A stretch of DNA of 64,000 nucleotides from Apteryx mantelli (taxonomy: Eukaryota > Chordata > Aves > Apterygiformes > Apterygidae). A program made the position numbers and the translations under genes. Below the pieces are notes generated by a model. The model saw only the letters and a list, made by a program, of their open reading frames with translations. It ran no database searches and was not told the DNA's origin. Location: NCBI RefSeq assembly GCF_036417845.1, contig NC_089981.1, positions 28,200,553 through 28,264,552 of the forward strand. The letters are read 5' to 3'. Shown here piece after piece: positions 1-10,100 of the stretch (the stretch's first letter is position 1; every line of letters starts with the position of its first letter).

Positions 1-1439
1 CAATGGGAACTGAGATCTGTCAAGTCTAGCGTCTGATGCTAGTCAAGAAAGCAGCAAATTACATTCTAGCACATAAATGTGAGATAATTCTTCCATAATG
101 TTAGCTCTCATTTGGGTTTCTGGAGAATGTTTACATTCGGGTTTTCGGGTTTAAAACAAAATAGCCTTTCAAAAGTTTGTGATAACGAATGATATGGTAA
201 CATTACTGGTATGTGTTAAGCATCCCATCTTCTGAACTCTTGCTGGATTCCTGGCCCCAGCCATGTTCTTTAGTAGTGAGCTCTACTATCCAGTTCTGTT
301 GTGAGGAAAAAAGCATCTCCTTTGATCTTTTTTTTTTTTTTTTTTTGGCTATATTATAATGTCATTAAGTGCCTCCTTGTTTTGAAATCAGGAGAATGGA
401 AGTTCTTTGTTCTACTCTTTGGGTCTACTATTTCTAGATGGCTTATTTTTAAACTCCCTGTCTCTATTTTCCCAGATAAACAGTTTTTCCATTCTCTGCT
501 CAGATGTACATCCTTCCATACTCTTAATCATTCATCCTTCCTTCTAATTTTGCAGTACTTTGAAAGGGGATAACCTGTACTGTATGCTTCTTCCACATGA
601 GTTCACACCATCAAGCAGAGGAGCAATATGACAATTTGGGGATGGGTTAGCAAGTCACATCTCTCACATCTCACTCTATCTTAGTCTTTTCCCGTTGCAA
701 CTTGTGCCAGACTTAACTGTTTGACTGCTTATTTCACAATGCCTGTTTTGTGTGGGAAGGTGACTTCAGCTAACATGTAATAGTCTTTTTCTTCAAGTCT
801 CACCTCCATGCACAGTACAACCATTACCTATAAAAATTTTCCAAATATTAGGGGCCAGACTGAGATTAATCAGAACAGAGGTAGGCAGAGATTTTATTTT
901 TCATTAATTCCTATCTTTCATTAATTCCTTTTTTCTTCAGCTTGTGGTTTTTTTTTGCACCAGGCCGAGGATTATTTCTGTATGTGTATAGATAGAGACC
1001 CTGTAGATGAGGGGGGGGGACTTGCATGGTACAGTTAGTAATTTCAATGGGTTTTGCTTCTGCTCTTGGCCGGGGAAATGGAGTTGAGCTGTTTTTGCTG
1101 GGATAGGTATCTAGTGGCCTGTAATTGTAAGAAACTTGCAGGGAGAAAGCTTGGATGGCTGGGGGAGAGCGCTGACTGTGCTCTGGAGGTGGCCAGCACC
1201 CACCTGCCTGCTGTTTCCCTGGGATGGCTGATGGCGTTTCGTGGTCACGCAGGGCCAGGTGTAGGGGGATTAAAGCCACCATTTTCAAATGGGTCTATGT
1301 AACTCTGAGGTGCTAGTCTGGGGTCGGAATACAGAAAACATGACTTTTATTTTCTTAATAGCAACGTGGAGCTTTACTGCCGTACACCAGACCGTGACTC
1401 GTCAGTCATTGTGGGTCGATTTGCTGAAATTTTTAATTG
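1..1439. other. Upstream flank of TUB, no gene recognised
   Basis: AT-rich sequence before the CpG island. I see no coding exon, RNA gene or recognisable transposon here. It contains a T19 homopolymer at 328-346 and a run of eight or more G near 1011-1019. Short open frames on both strands have no recognisable protein content. Close to the island, 1394-1403 reads TGACTCGTCA, a CRE/AP-1-like near-palindrome, and could be a distal promoter element; this is inference from motif shape only. An alternative upstream TUB first exon, known in mammals, was looked for but not identified. Confidence 0.5.
328..346. repeat. Poly-T homopolymer (T19)
   Basis: Uninterrupted run of 19 T read directly. No LINE or SINE body was recognised next to it, so it is listed as a simple repeat. 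Confidence 0.9.
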
Positions 1440-1467
1440 TGCTCGCCCAAATCGGGTCGGGGCGGCT

Positions 1468-1517
1468 CGACCGTTATTCGCCTCGCGCCGCTGCCGGCCC
1501 GACCGTTACGCGCCTCG
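1468..1517 (+). repeat. Direct repeat with CCGTTA (MYB-like) boxes
   Basis: Two 18-base copies, 1468-1485 and 1500-1517, match at 16 of 18 positions and start 32 bases apart. Each contains CGACCGTTA, whose complement TAACGG fits the MYB consensus YAACKG, followed by GCCTCG. They sit at the upstream edge of the CpG island, where proximal promoter elements are expected. Binding is inference; the duplication itself is seen directly. Confidence 0.6.
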
Positions 1518-1882
1518 GGGGCGACAGGAGGCGCCGCGGCCCGGCCGCGCCGCCATGACGGGCCGCTGTCGGCCGCCCCGCGGGGCACCCCGGCGGGGCC
1601 GGGCCCTCGGCGGCCGCAGCGCCCCGCACATGCCCAGTGCCGGGGCGGGCGCCGGCCGTGAGTCAGTGGCGGCGCGGCTGACGGGGCAGGGGCGGGCCCG
1701 GCGCGGCCCGCCTCGCCCGGGCGATGCCTCAGCGCGCCGACAGCGGCAGCGGGGGGGCGGGCGGCTAGCGGCAGCGGGGACGCGGCGCTGCTGCCGCCCT
1801 GCCTTTCGCTGCCCGCCGGCGGCCCTTCCTCCGCCCCTTCCCGCGCCGCCCCGCTCCGGTCCCCGTCTCTGCCGCCGCTCCT

Positions 1883-1903
1883 GGGTAGGGAGGGAGGGCT
1901 GGG
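1883..1903 (+). promoter_or_regulatory. G-quadruplex motif upstream of TUB start
   Basis: Five runs of GGG separated by loops of 1 to 2 bases satisfy the usual G3+N1-7 rule on the sense strand. It lies about 220 bases before the start codon, so depending on the transcription start it is either promoter DNA or part of the 5' UTR RNA. A role in promoter opening or in translation control is inferred from position. Confidence 0.6.
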
Positions 1904-1937
1904 AGCCGCCTCCCGCTGCCCCCCGCGCCCCCTCCCC

Positions 1938-2003
1938 ATGCAGCCCAGCCCGGCGCTGGGAGCCCTCCCCGGGGGCATGTTTCTGCGGCCGCTGCCGGGA
2001 TAA
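1938..2003 (+). other. Short upstream ORF (21 codons)
   Basis: ATG at 1938 opens a 21-residue frame closed by TAA at 2001-2003, entirely upstream of the TUB start. It matters only if the transcript begins before 1938. The peptide, rich in Pro, Gly and Leu, has no recognisable features. Initiation context is modest. Confidence 0.35.
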
Positions 2004-2037
2004 CCGGCGCCCCGTCCGCCCCCGCCCCGGACGGAGG

Positions 2038-2127
2038 ATGCTGCCCGCGCCGTGGCGGGTTCCGACTCGGGCAGCAGCGGCCTCGCACCCCCGCTCGGCT
2101 CCGGGTACCGCCGCCGGGGAGAGATGA
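2038..2127 (+). other. Upstream ORF overlapping the TUB start (ATGA)
   Basis: ATG at 2038 opens a 29-codon frame whose TGA stop (2125-2127) overlaps the TUB ATG (2124-2126) as ATGA. The same frame also has an ATG at 1555 in a GCCGCC context, which would give a 190-residue upstream frame ending at the same stop. Such an overlap would make TUB translation depend on leaky scanning or reinitiation, if the 5' UTR includes these ATGs. The frame is read directly; use is inference. Confidence 0.4.
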
Positions 2128-2161
2128 CTTCAAGGTACCAGGCGGACTGGATCCCTTACAG
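2124..2161 (+). CDS. TUB: TUB exon 1 (coding part), residues 1-12
   Basis: The exon encodes MTSRYQADWIPY plus the first two bases of Ser13, then a GT donor (GTACGG) at 2162. It matches the start of the main mammalian tubby isoform, which as I recall also begins MTS and contains DWIPYSVLDDEG across the same junction. The start codon has G at -3, an acceptable context, and sits in the CpG island. The frame enters exon 2 with one base needed, which the T at 33334 supplies. The only uncertainty is how much 5' UTR precedes it and whether another first exon exists upstream of the window, as in the longer mammalian isoform. Confidence 0.93.
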
Positions 2162-2904
2162 GTACGGGGGGACCGGGAGATGATGGTTGGGCGGCTGAGG
2201 GGAGGGGGCTGCCCTGTCCGCCCATCCCGGCTGCGCCTGGGTCTGAGCCCCTTCCCCTCGGCGGGCTGCAGGGGACTGGTTGTCGGCGCCCGTGTTTCGG
2301 TGACGGGGCCGGGACGGCTGGACCCTGCCTGCCCGGGGCACGGCGCGGGGAGGCGGTCGGGTCCCGCTGTCGGGAATCATCCCCGGGGCCAGCTCCGTGC
2401 CTGCCGGCTCACGGGCCCTCTCGCTGGAGGATGCGCCGGCGGTGGCCCCTGATCCCGCCTCCAAACTTTGGGCTGATGCTCCTCCGTGAAGTTCAGGGAG
2501 GCTGGTCTCTGCGGGCGAGCTGCTGGGCCCGCTGCGAGAGGGGAGCGGGGAGCCCCTCGGCTGCGGGCAGCGGATGCGGAGCCGTGGGGCGACCCGCTCG
2601 CGCTCCGAGCGGGGCAGCTTTTCTCCACGACTCGGCCGTGGGCGCCCGTGCGCCGCCGAGACCCCCGGGGGCCGGGCCGGGAGCGCACGAGCCGGGGGTC
2701 GTTGTGCTGGCGGCCGTCGCCCCTTAGCCGGTGGGGCCCGGCAGTACAGCGGGTGCCTCCCCCTGCGCATCGCCGTGCCCGTCGCGCAGGGCGGCCGGGG
2801 AGCCCGGGCGCGCAGGCCGGGGCGGCGGGCCGCGCATCGCGGCGGCGCGGCCGGGCCCCCCGCTCCTCGGGGCGCGGAGCGGCCGCGGCTGCGGAGCCGC
2901 CGCC

Positions 2905-3138
2905 ATGGCGGGCAGCGGCATCGCCATGGCAGCGCCGCGGCGGGTGGCTGCCATTGGCTCCGCGGTTGCCATAAGCTACGGGCGCCGCCGCGCCGCGGCT
3001 CCAGCTGGAGAGCCCCGTGCGTCAGAGGGCGCCGGGCAGCGGCGGCCGCCGCCGAGCCGGCCGCGGGGCGATGCCGGGGTGGTGCCGGGCCGGGCCATGC
3101 GGGGCCGGGGTCCCGTGCTCGCCCTGCGGCCGGCGTAG
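2905..3138 (+). other. 77-codon ORF with ideal Kozak context in the CpG island
   Basis: GCCGCCATGG at 2899-2908 is a textbook strong start context. The frame runs 77 codons to TAG at 3136-3138. The peptide is Ala/Gly/Arg-rich with no recognisable domain, as expected of translated CpG-island DNA. It lies in intron 1 downstream of exon 1. It could belong to an alternative first exon or a noncoding RNA; a chance frame is the default view. Confidence 0.2.
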
Positions 3139-4205
3139 GGGCGTGCGAGGGAACTGCGCTCTCCCTCGTTCGCCTTGCAACGCCTGCTTGCTTTAGGGTG
3201 CCCTCTCCGTGGGCACTCGGAGCATCTCCGAGCAGGAGTGTTTGCTGCTGATGTATGAAAATATTTTGTGACTTGGTAGGTAGGAGAGAGCGAGCCAAAG
3301 AACATACGTTTCAGGCAGGATGAGCTGTGCTGTGGAACAGTAATAAAGCAATTACTGAATCTACTATCGGTACCAATTTTAACAGTTTATTTAGATTTTT
3401 TTTTAACTGAAGTATTACAAAAATAAATAGGTAATGCAGCAAAATATACTTGCTTCATTTACTTGCTTTCAAGTAAAAATGTAGCTAGAGGAATGTAGAT
3501 CAATTATTTTTTGTAGAGAATCACGAATTAAAAAATTTACGGAATGCATTTTAAAACAAAGGTACCTGTTTAAGCAGGAGTTGTGTTTTGCCCCGTTCTA
3601 GATGACAGTAGCTGTAGTGACCAGATGTTGAGTGCAAGATAAACACAAATAAATCATTCCCTAATATAGAATAAAAATAGAATGACAGATACACAAGTAA
3701 AAGTGTTTTTAATCTGTATGTGTGATAGTTTTAATCAACAGAAGAATCAGAAAGAAAACTGATTATAGTAAACCTAAGAATATTGCCACTGACTCTTCAA
3801 CAGCCCTTTCAGAGCATGTGTTTTAAAAAGATGCAAGGAATTGGCAATAAAGCTTCCAAAATGACAAGCTGGTGCATTCTTATGCAATTTGAAGCCACGT
3901 AATGAAGGCATAAATACCGTAAGAACAGCTGTTCCATGACTCTTTTCCCTGTAGTGGCTTAACTGTTTTCTTGTTTTTTCCCTCTACATAAGGCTGTGTA
4001 GAGGCCAGTACCATAACTTTGCTTAGGGGATTTGTAGTATACTTTTTCTGAAAAGGAAACAAAGCATCCTATGTAACCATTTCTGTGCAGTGCAAGTCAG
4101 AGAAGCAAGGAGGTTCAAAATGGTAGATCTTCAGAGAAACACAGATCTGATGAGTCTCACAGTTTTTCTAAACTAATATTTGCCATGAGTGTTCCCTCTG
4201 GAACT

Positions 4206-4250
4206 AGAGGCAATTGCTACCCTGATGCTGACAGCTTAGATTAACCAGGC
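4206..4250 (+). repeat. Unclassified dispersed repeat, copy A
   Basis: A 45-base stretch beginning AGAGGCAATTGCTA and ending AACCAGGC matches 7097-7141 at 39 of 45 positions by hand alignment; five of six differences are transitions. Flanks on both sides do not match. The family is not recognised; it could be an old SINE or LINE fragment. Confidence 0.6.
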
Positions 4251-7001
4251 CATGCCTTATGTGTATGGGCAGCAACTGCTAAAGAACCCTTGCCCCTCCA
4301 AATCAAAAGGCAAACAAACCCAGCTCCTGCTCTGAAGTCTCTTTGTTTAGGTTTCTAGCATAATTCCATTTTTCTCAAAGAAGCTGACTTTTTTTCTGTC
4401 TACGGAGAGCTAATTCCAGAGTTGGAGGTATACACTTGTAAATCTCATTGAACTTGCTAGTTTTCCGTATCCTCTAGGATACCCTAAATGTATTTACCCA
4501 GGAAACATGAGTCTCTAAACAAATATGTGACTATGATTATATTTGAAAACATTTTATTAGTAAATTAGGTCAGAACTCCGTCTTTTCTAGAAGTGAAACA
4601 TGCATGGTGTGGGGGAGGCCTGGTGTCTGTGCACATCTAGGAATTCTTGATCTCTCTGGGAGCAAATGCCCCTTGACTGATCTGCTCTGTTGCTTTGAAC
4701 TCCTGTTTGCTGTAGTGATTTCAAGGCTTGCTGACTCTTAAATCTCAGAGGCCTGTTTTCCATCCCCTTTATGGTCTGGGTGACGTGACAGCCAGCAATG
4801 TCAGTGCTAGCTTGGGGGCCAGAGCATGGCATATTTGACATGCTAAAGTCCGTAAAGAAGTATGTGACATATCCTGAGCTTCATTGATATACAGTGTGCT
4901 AGCAAATGCTGCAAGCCCTTCTCCAAGCTTGGGAAAACTGTTTCAGTTTTGGCATGGACTTTAAAAAGGTGGCATGACTCCTAAACTTGCATTGTTCCTC
5001 TTAGCAGTCTAATTAGGTATACGTGCAAATATATACCTGAATTAATTCAAGCAGAGAAGTGCTGTTTCTTTAGTAAAATGTCACATACATATATACACGC
5101 CCTTACGAGTTGAACGAGCCAGAGGGAATCAGTTTTGCATGCGTCTTGCATGAATCACTGAGCAATCCACCTGCATGTCCAAAACTCACAAAACAGATTT
5201 ATATATTTCAGTTTTAAGACACAGAACATTTTGGGTGAGTTTACAAAAGAAGTACTAGACACTTCTTTCAGTGCCAGTGCTAGCTTTTTCATGTTGAGGT
5301 GGATGAAATATATTCATATTATTTGTGGAACAGAGTTTGCACTGTTTCGTCATTTTTCCCTAAAACCCTTTTCTTTCTTCTGTGCGCTACTTTTAATTCA
5401 CTGATGCTCCTAGTATGAGATTTTAATTTCTTCTATGATAGGGAATACAATTGAGAATGATGCTTTAAAAGTAAGTATATTACATTTATTTTCATTAAAC
5501 TATTTCATAGGTAGAATTCAAGTATATGATTAAGCACTTACTCCTATAAAACTATATATAAGGTACAAACAGTTTTTTTTTAATTGAGCCTATTTTGACA
5601 GCCTTTCTATCCTTTATTATAGAGAATCAAAAAAATTTAGAACTTGGCTAAAAAATCAGTTGCAGCTCACATATCAAAAAAAAAAAAAGGTTCCTTGTGC
5701 TGGTAAGATGTAGCTTCTTTAGAAATTATGTTCGTGTGCACAGTAATAATTTTGATTGCATATCCCTTTGCAGTTTTCAGTAGAAAATACTAAATGCAAT
5801 TTGACCAGAATCATTCCAAATTCACAAGAGTTTAGGGTTTTTTAGATCACAAATAAGTTTCAGATCATTTTACTGAACTCATTTTAAATTTATAGAATTT
5901 CTGAAATTAGCATAATCATTTTTCTTTTTGCTGATATGCCGTGGATGAGCAAGGACATTCCTCACACTACGTAACTATAGTTAAATGGAACTGTTGCTAC
6001 TTAAGATAAAAGCATCTATTCATTTTGTCAAAATAAGGCCTCAGTGCCTATTATTATTCTTACCTGGTTCTTTAAAATTACATCTTAATAGTATAAGTTT
6101 TAAAGCAGCATTTATAAAAATATATAAGCTGTTTAATAAGAAATAAATAAACACTGTCAGCTGAAAGTGCGGTACACATAGGAATAAATCTGCCCTAAGT
6201 CCCCTGAGTTTTCTATAAAGCATCAGTGTAATTCTCCTGAAACTTCAGGTTTGTACAGGCAGTCCTACAGTAGCCCAACAGGAACTTGTGAACTGTGCAG
6301 CAGGGGGTCTGGCCATTTGAGTGGAAGGCAATAGATAAAGCCAAATATACAATGTGCATATGCAGTGGCATAATACATCTTGATATGAGTAATAATATAC
6401 ATTATTTTGTTTGTTATATTTTTATTCTCTTTTTTGTAGTTTTTATGAATTTGCTTTGAAGTTTTGGGTTGGGTGCTTAGATATTGCAGCTATAAACAGT
6501 CACTAGTTATTTGTTTGTAAGGTGAAGGATTGCAGTTGGGTGAAAATTGTGTTGGGGCAGTGCTGTGTCGTAGATTCATGAATCATGGCAATTAGAGTAA
6601 ATAAGATTTCTGAAGGTGCAATGTGTAAACAAGTTCTGGAACAAGAATTTGCTTGAAGACCAAAGGTCTCCAAAACTTGTTTCTATGCATTTATTTGAAA
6701 TATTGGTATATCATTTATCTTTATGCCTCAGTATTCTAAGGGCAGCAATACAGGTAAAATGCTCGCCCCCTCTGCAAGGTGCTGTTAGTGACTGTGAGTG
6801 CATCGCAATGCAGGCAGGCTCGCTATCAGCTGCCTGCTGTGGGGAATGGCATTGATAATTTATAAGAGAGCTGCTTTTCTAAAGAACAGGGTACAAAGAG
6901 CATGTGTCTGCTCTGCTCTAAATTAGGCTGTCTTCTCTCAGGTTATTGCGATGTACAAAATTAGCCTAGTCGTGTGCTGTTAAAACATTTAAGTTAGAGC
7001 T

Positions 7002-7034
7002 CTCCCTTAATGAGGGTCTATCCTCATGAGGGAG
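7002..7034 (+). repeat. Short imperfect inverted repeat
   Basis: CTCCCT-TA-ATGAGG (7002-7015) can pair with CCTCAT-G-AGGGAG (7022-7034) as two 6-bp stems separated by a small internal loop, with a 6-base terminal loop. It is a possible hairpin of unknown meaning. Confidence 0.5.
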
Positions 7035-7096
7035 TTAGCGTTACAGTGCATAGAGACTCAGCATCAGCATTGTGGGAGATGTACAGGCACATCGTC

Positions 7097-7141
7097 AGAG
7101 GCAATTGCTATCCTGAAGCCGATAGCCTAGATCAACCAGGC
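7097..7141 (+). repeat. Unclassified dispersed repeat, copy B
   Basis: Second copy of the 45-base element at 4206-4250, same orientation, about 2.9 kb away. See that entry for the comparison. Confidence 0.6.
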
Positions 7142-10100
7142 AGAAAAGAGAGCAAAGGAAAATGAAGTATTACTTCAGTTTTACCAGTAGGGGAAATAGA
7201 GACCAGTTGAAGTTGTGGGGAATTGGCTTAAATAGAAATGGGACAGGGCTCAAGGGAGATAAGTGAGAGAGCTGGAGGCGAAACCTAGTCTTCTTGTGCT
7301 TTGTGTAGTGCCGAAGGTGGATTTAAATTGGGGAGTGATGGAGAGGCTGAAGGGCCGTTGCCACCTGTTTTAGGGTGTACTTTGGGCAATATGACAGATA
7401 AGTGTCTGCACCAACCGTCCTGTAGTACTGTGCCCCCCGACTACCTTTACAACATCAACATCCAGACTGAGAATAACGACTCATTTCATAACAGGCCAGC
7501 GAGTTTCTGGTAGTGACAGTCATTTGCAGGTTTCTGGCAGTGACGATCATTTACAAGCCATCTGTGCCAGATTTGGACTGCAGAAGGAAAGTGGATATGA
7601 AATTTTATGTCTCTTCTTGCAGTTCCCTGAGTCAGACAGTTTCCTCTCCTATGCCTGAGGCTTTGAACTTCCCTTAAAGCTTCTTTCATTTAGACATGCA
7701 CAAAGCAGCTTCTCTGGAAGGTGGTACTTTCTATTAGTAACTAAAAATTGACATTCTAGAGAGCTGGATTCTTTTCACACTTCCTCCTCATTCCTGTTCT
7801 CCTCATACTGATGGCTTATCCTGTTTTATTTTCTAATTCATGCTTTTCTGTTATTTCTCTTTATGAACACAGGTTGGCTCTTGCCATTTTGTCCCTGTTT
7901 TTTGCGCTTCTTGACTCTTCTGTTTTCTTCTCTCTTTCCCCACTTTCAGCTTATTCATGAACATAGAATTCTATCTTGCGAGCTCTATGGTGCCTATAGA
8001 AGATAAATTTCTCTGTAAATGTTTTCTTTTTAATTTGTATTTTATTACTTGTAAATTTTAAATAAATCCATCCCAACTTCTTAATGCATTACTTCAGTAG
8101 ATAGTACTGGTTGTGGTTTTTCAAAGCTGAGATTATTTTCTTGCAGGTTATTGAGAATTAATTTCAGTACCTGCAGCAGATTATTCCGAGACAAATTGTT
8201 GTAAGCATGCAATGTTAAAAATGGTGCTTATTTTATATCATTTGTTGCTAAAGCTTGTGTCACTGTATTATACGATGGCCAGTAATTAGGATTAGGAGAT
8301 GCATCCTTGCCATTTAATTCAGGGGATGCTCTTATCGGTGATAGTCTGTGTCGCGCAAATGCGTGTCAGTGAGAAACTGAAGAACCATTCTCCCATGGTT
8401 TTGCAACCTCCCATATCTCACAGTAGTGGCAGGGCAATACCAGCAAGTTCTAAGGACTTCTTTCTGGGCTCTGTTATTTGTATTATGCTAAGGCTATGCA
8501 GATATATGGGAAGACAGTTGTCGATTTGAAGAATTTACAGTTTAGAAGACAAATACAAGGTAGGGGCAGAGAATACAAGCAAAGAGATCAGGGTGATTGT
8601 TGGCAAGCTTATCGTTACTTACATTTTTGTAATAGACATATGATCATCACCTTCTTTTGACTGTCTATTCTGATCTTAAGAAAGCAGGAAAGAAGAGGAT
8701 GGTGACTTAAATGGATTTGGAAGTGTGCTGTCAAGGAAGGGTGGATAGAGAATACCAAGGTAACTCTGGGAGCAAGTGAAAGACTGGAGTAATTGTTTTG
8801 GAATGGGTGAGGACACTTGTTAAAAGATGAAAACAGATTCTTTTGCTGACATAGTTGATTTATACCAGTTTTCAGAGCTTTGTTTTGTCTAACACTTGAC
8901 ATTAACATATTTTTTTGCTTTATATGTGTTCAGTAACCATGGCTGTACAGTGGGTCCTCTATTGGATAATTTTAGTGCATGTCTACATTCTGTAGCTCTG
9001 TGACTTTTCTAAAGTCTTTAAATGCTCAATTTGGTCTGAAATTAAATTATTTACTAGATGTGCATGTATTTTCTTCTTCTACATTAATAGCAACCTGAAA
9101 TACATCCTTGCTTGTCCCTTTCACTGATTACTGCAGAAGAGGCTTTCTCTTTTTTGGGTTGCTAATAAATTGGGAGATTACAGCATTATTATTTATCCTT
9201 AGAGGGAGTCACTTCTTTTGGGGAAATGCAGTAGGCCTTATACAGCAGAGGATAGCAACTGCTCCTGTCAGTACAAGAACTTTGCAAACCTTGGATGCTG
9301 ATTCTGTGCCGTCAGACTACTATCCTTGTATCTTGAGACAGAAATGCTGCAGTATCTAACACCACAGTCCGCTTTGCATGCAGTTGAGTGGGTGCTTGCA
9401 GGAAGGAGTCGCTAAGAGGTGCCACAAGACCCTTTCCATCGACTTAGAAGGGAATTGGATTGGTTCCAAGACCTTCTCTGAGTTCATGTTTTAGTTGAAC
9501 AAATAATGGAAAGTAGTCTATAATACATTAATATGAATGTGACAGAGCACTTTGTTTGTTTGTTTGAGTGACATCCTTATGTTTGCTCTCTGACTACTTG
9601 AGTGGCCAAGTCTTTCTTTCATGACATTGAGTTTTAGCTTGAGTTCTCAGATTTTTACCCAATTAAGTCTTGAATTGAAGATTTCACTGGAAATCTCATG
9701 GTTCCCGTTGAGGTGCATGTTGACACAAATCTATGAATATTATAATTCATAATTAATATAATTCATTTGACACAGGTAATGAAGCCACAGCATGAGGTTT
9801 TTAATGGTAATTTTAATTGTAATCACAGTTCTAACTACCTGCAGGTGAGAAATTACAAGATGAGGAAATTCCTTGATTAACTTGAAATGATGTCTTAAGT
9901 TGGAAATTTATCTGCAAGTAAAATACAGATACATCAGGATTTGATCCACATTTAAGGAAGGGATCAAAACTGTTTTGTCTTTCAAATTTGGTATCAGTTT
10001 AAAAGCAAAATGAATGAAGTCAAAGACTGAGTATTTCCCGCAAGCGGTAGCTGTGCCACTGGAAAAAGTGTAAGGAAAATTGGTCTCCATTTTTTCCAAA

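Larger units (their letters stand above)
1440..3180 (+). promoter_or_regulatory. TUB: CpG island, presumed TUB promoter and 5' UTR
   Basis: Base composition changes abruptly at about 1440 from AT-rich to very GC-rich with dense CpG, and falls back near 3180. The TUB start codon at 2124 lies inside. There is no TATA box at a sensible place. GC boxes (GGGGCGGG type) occur near 1641, 1687 and 1753, an AP-1 type TGAGTCA lies near 1658, and an inverted CCAAT (ATTGG) lies near 2953. A canonical G-quadruplex motif occupies 1883-1903. This is a typical broad, TATA-less vertebrate promoter; the exact transcription start cannot be read from sequence. Long open frames on both strands here reflect GC richness and are not called as genes. 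Confidence 0.85.

Noticed and set aside
1433-3305. Many long open frames on both strands in the CpG island (up to 380 codons on the minus strand)
   Set aside because: Very high GC removes stop codons; peptides are Ala/Arg/Pro/Gly repeats without domain content, and the only supported coding there is TUB exon 1.
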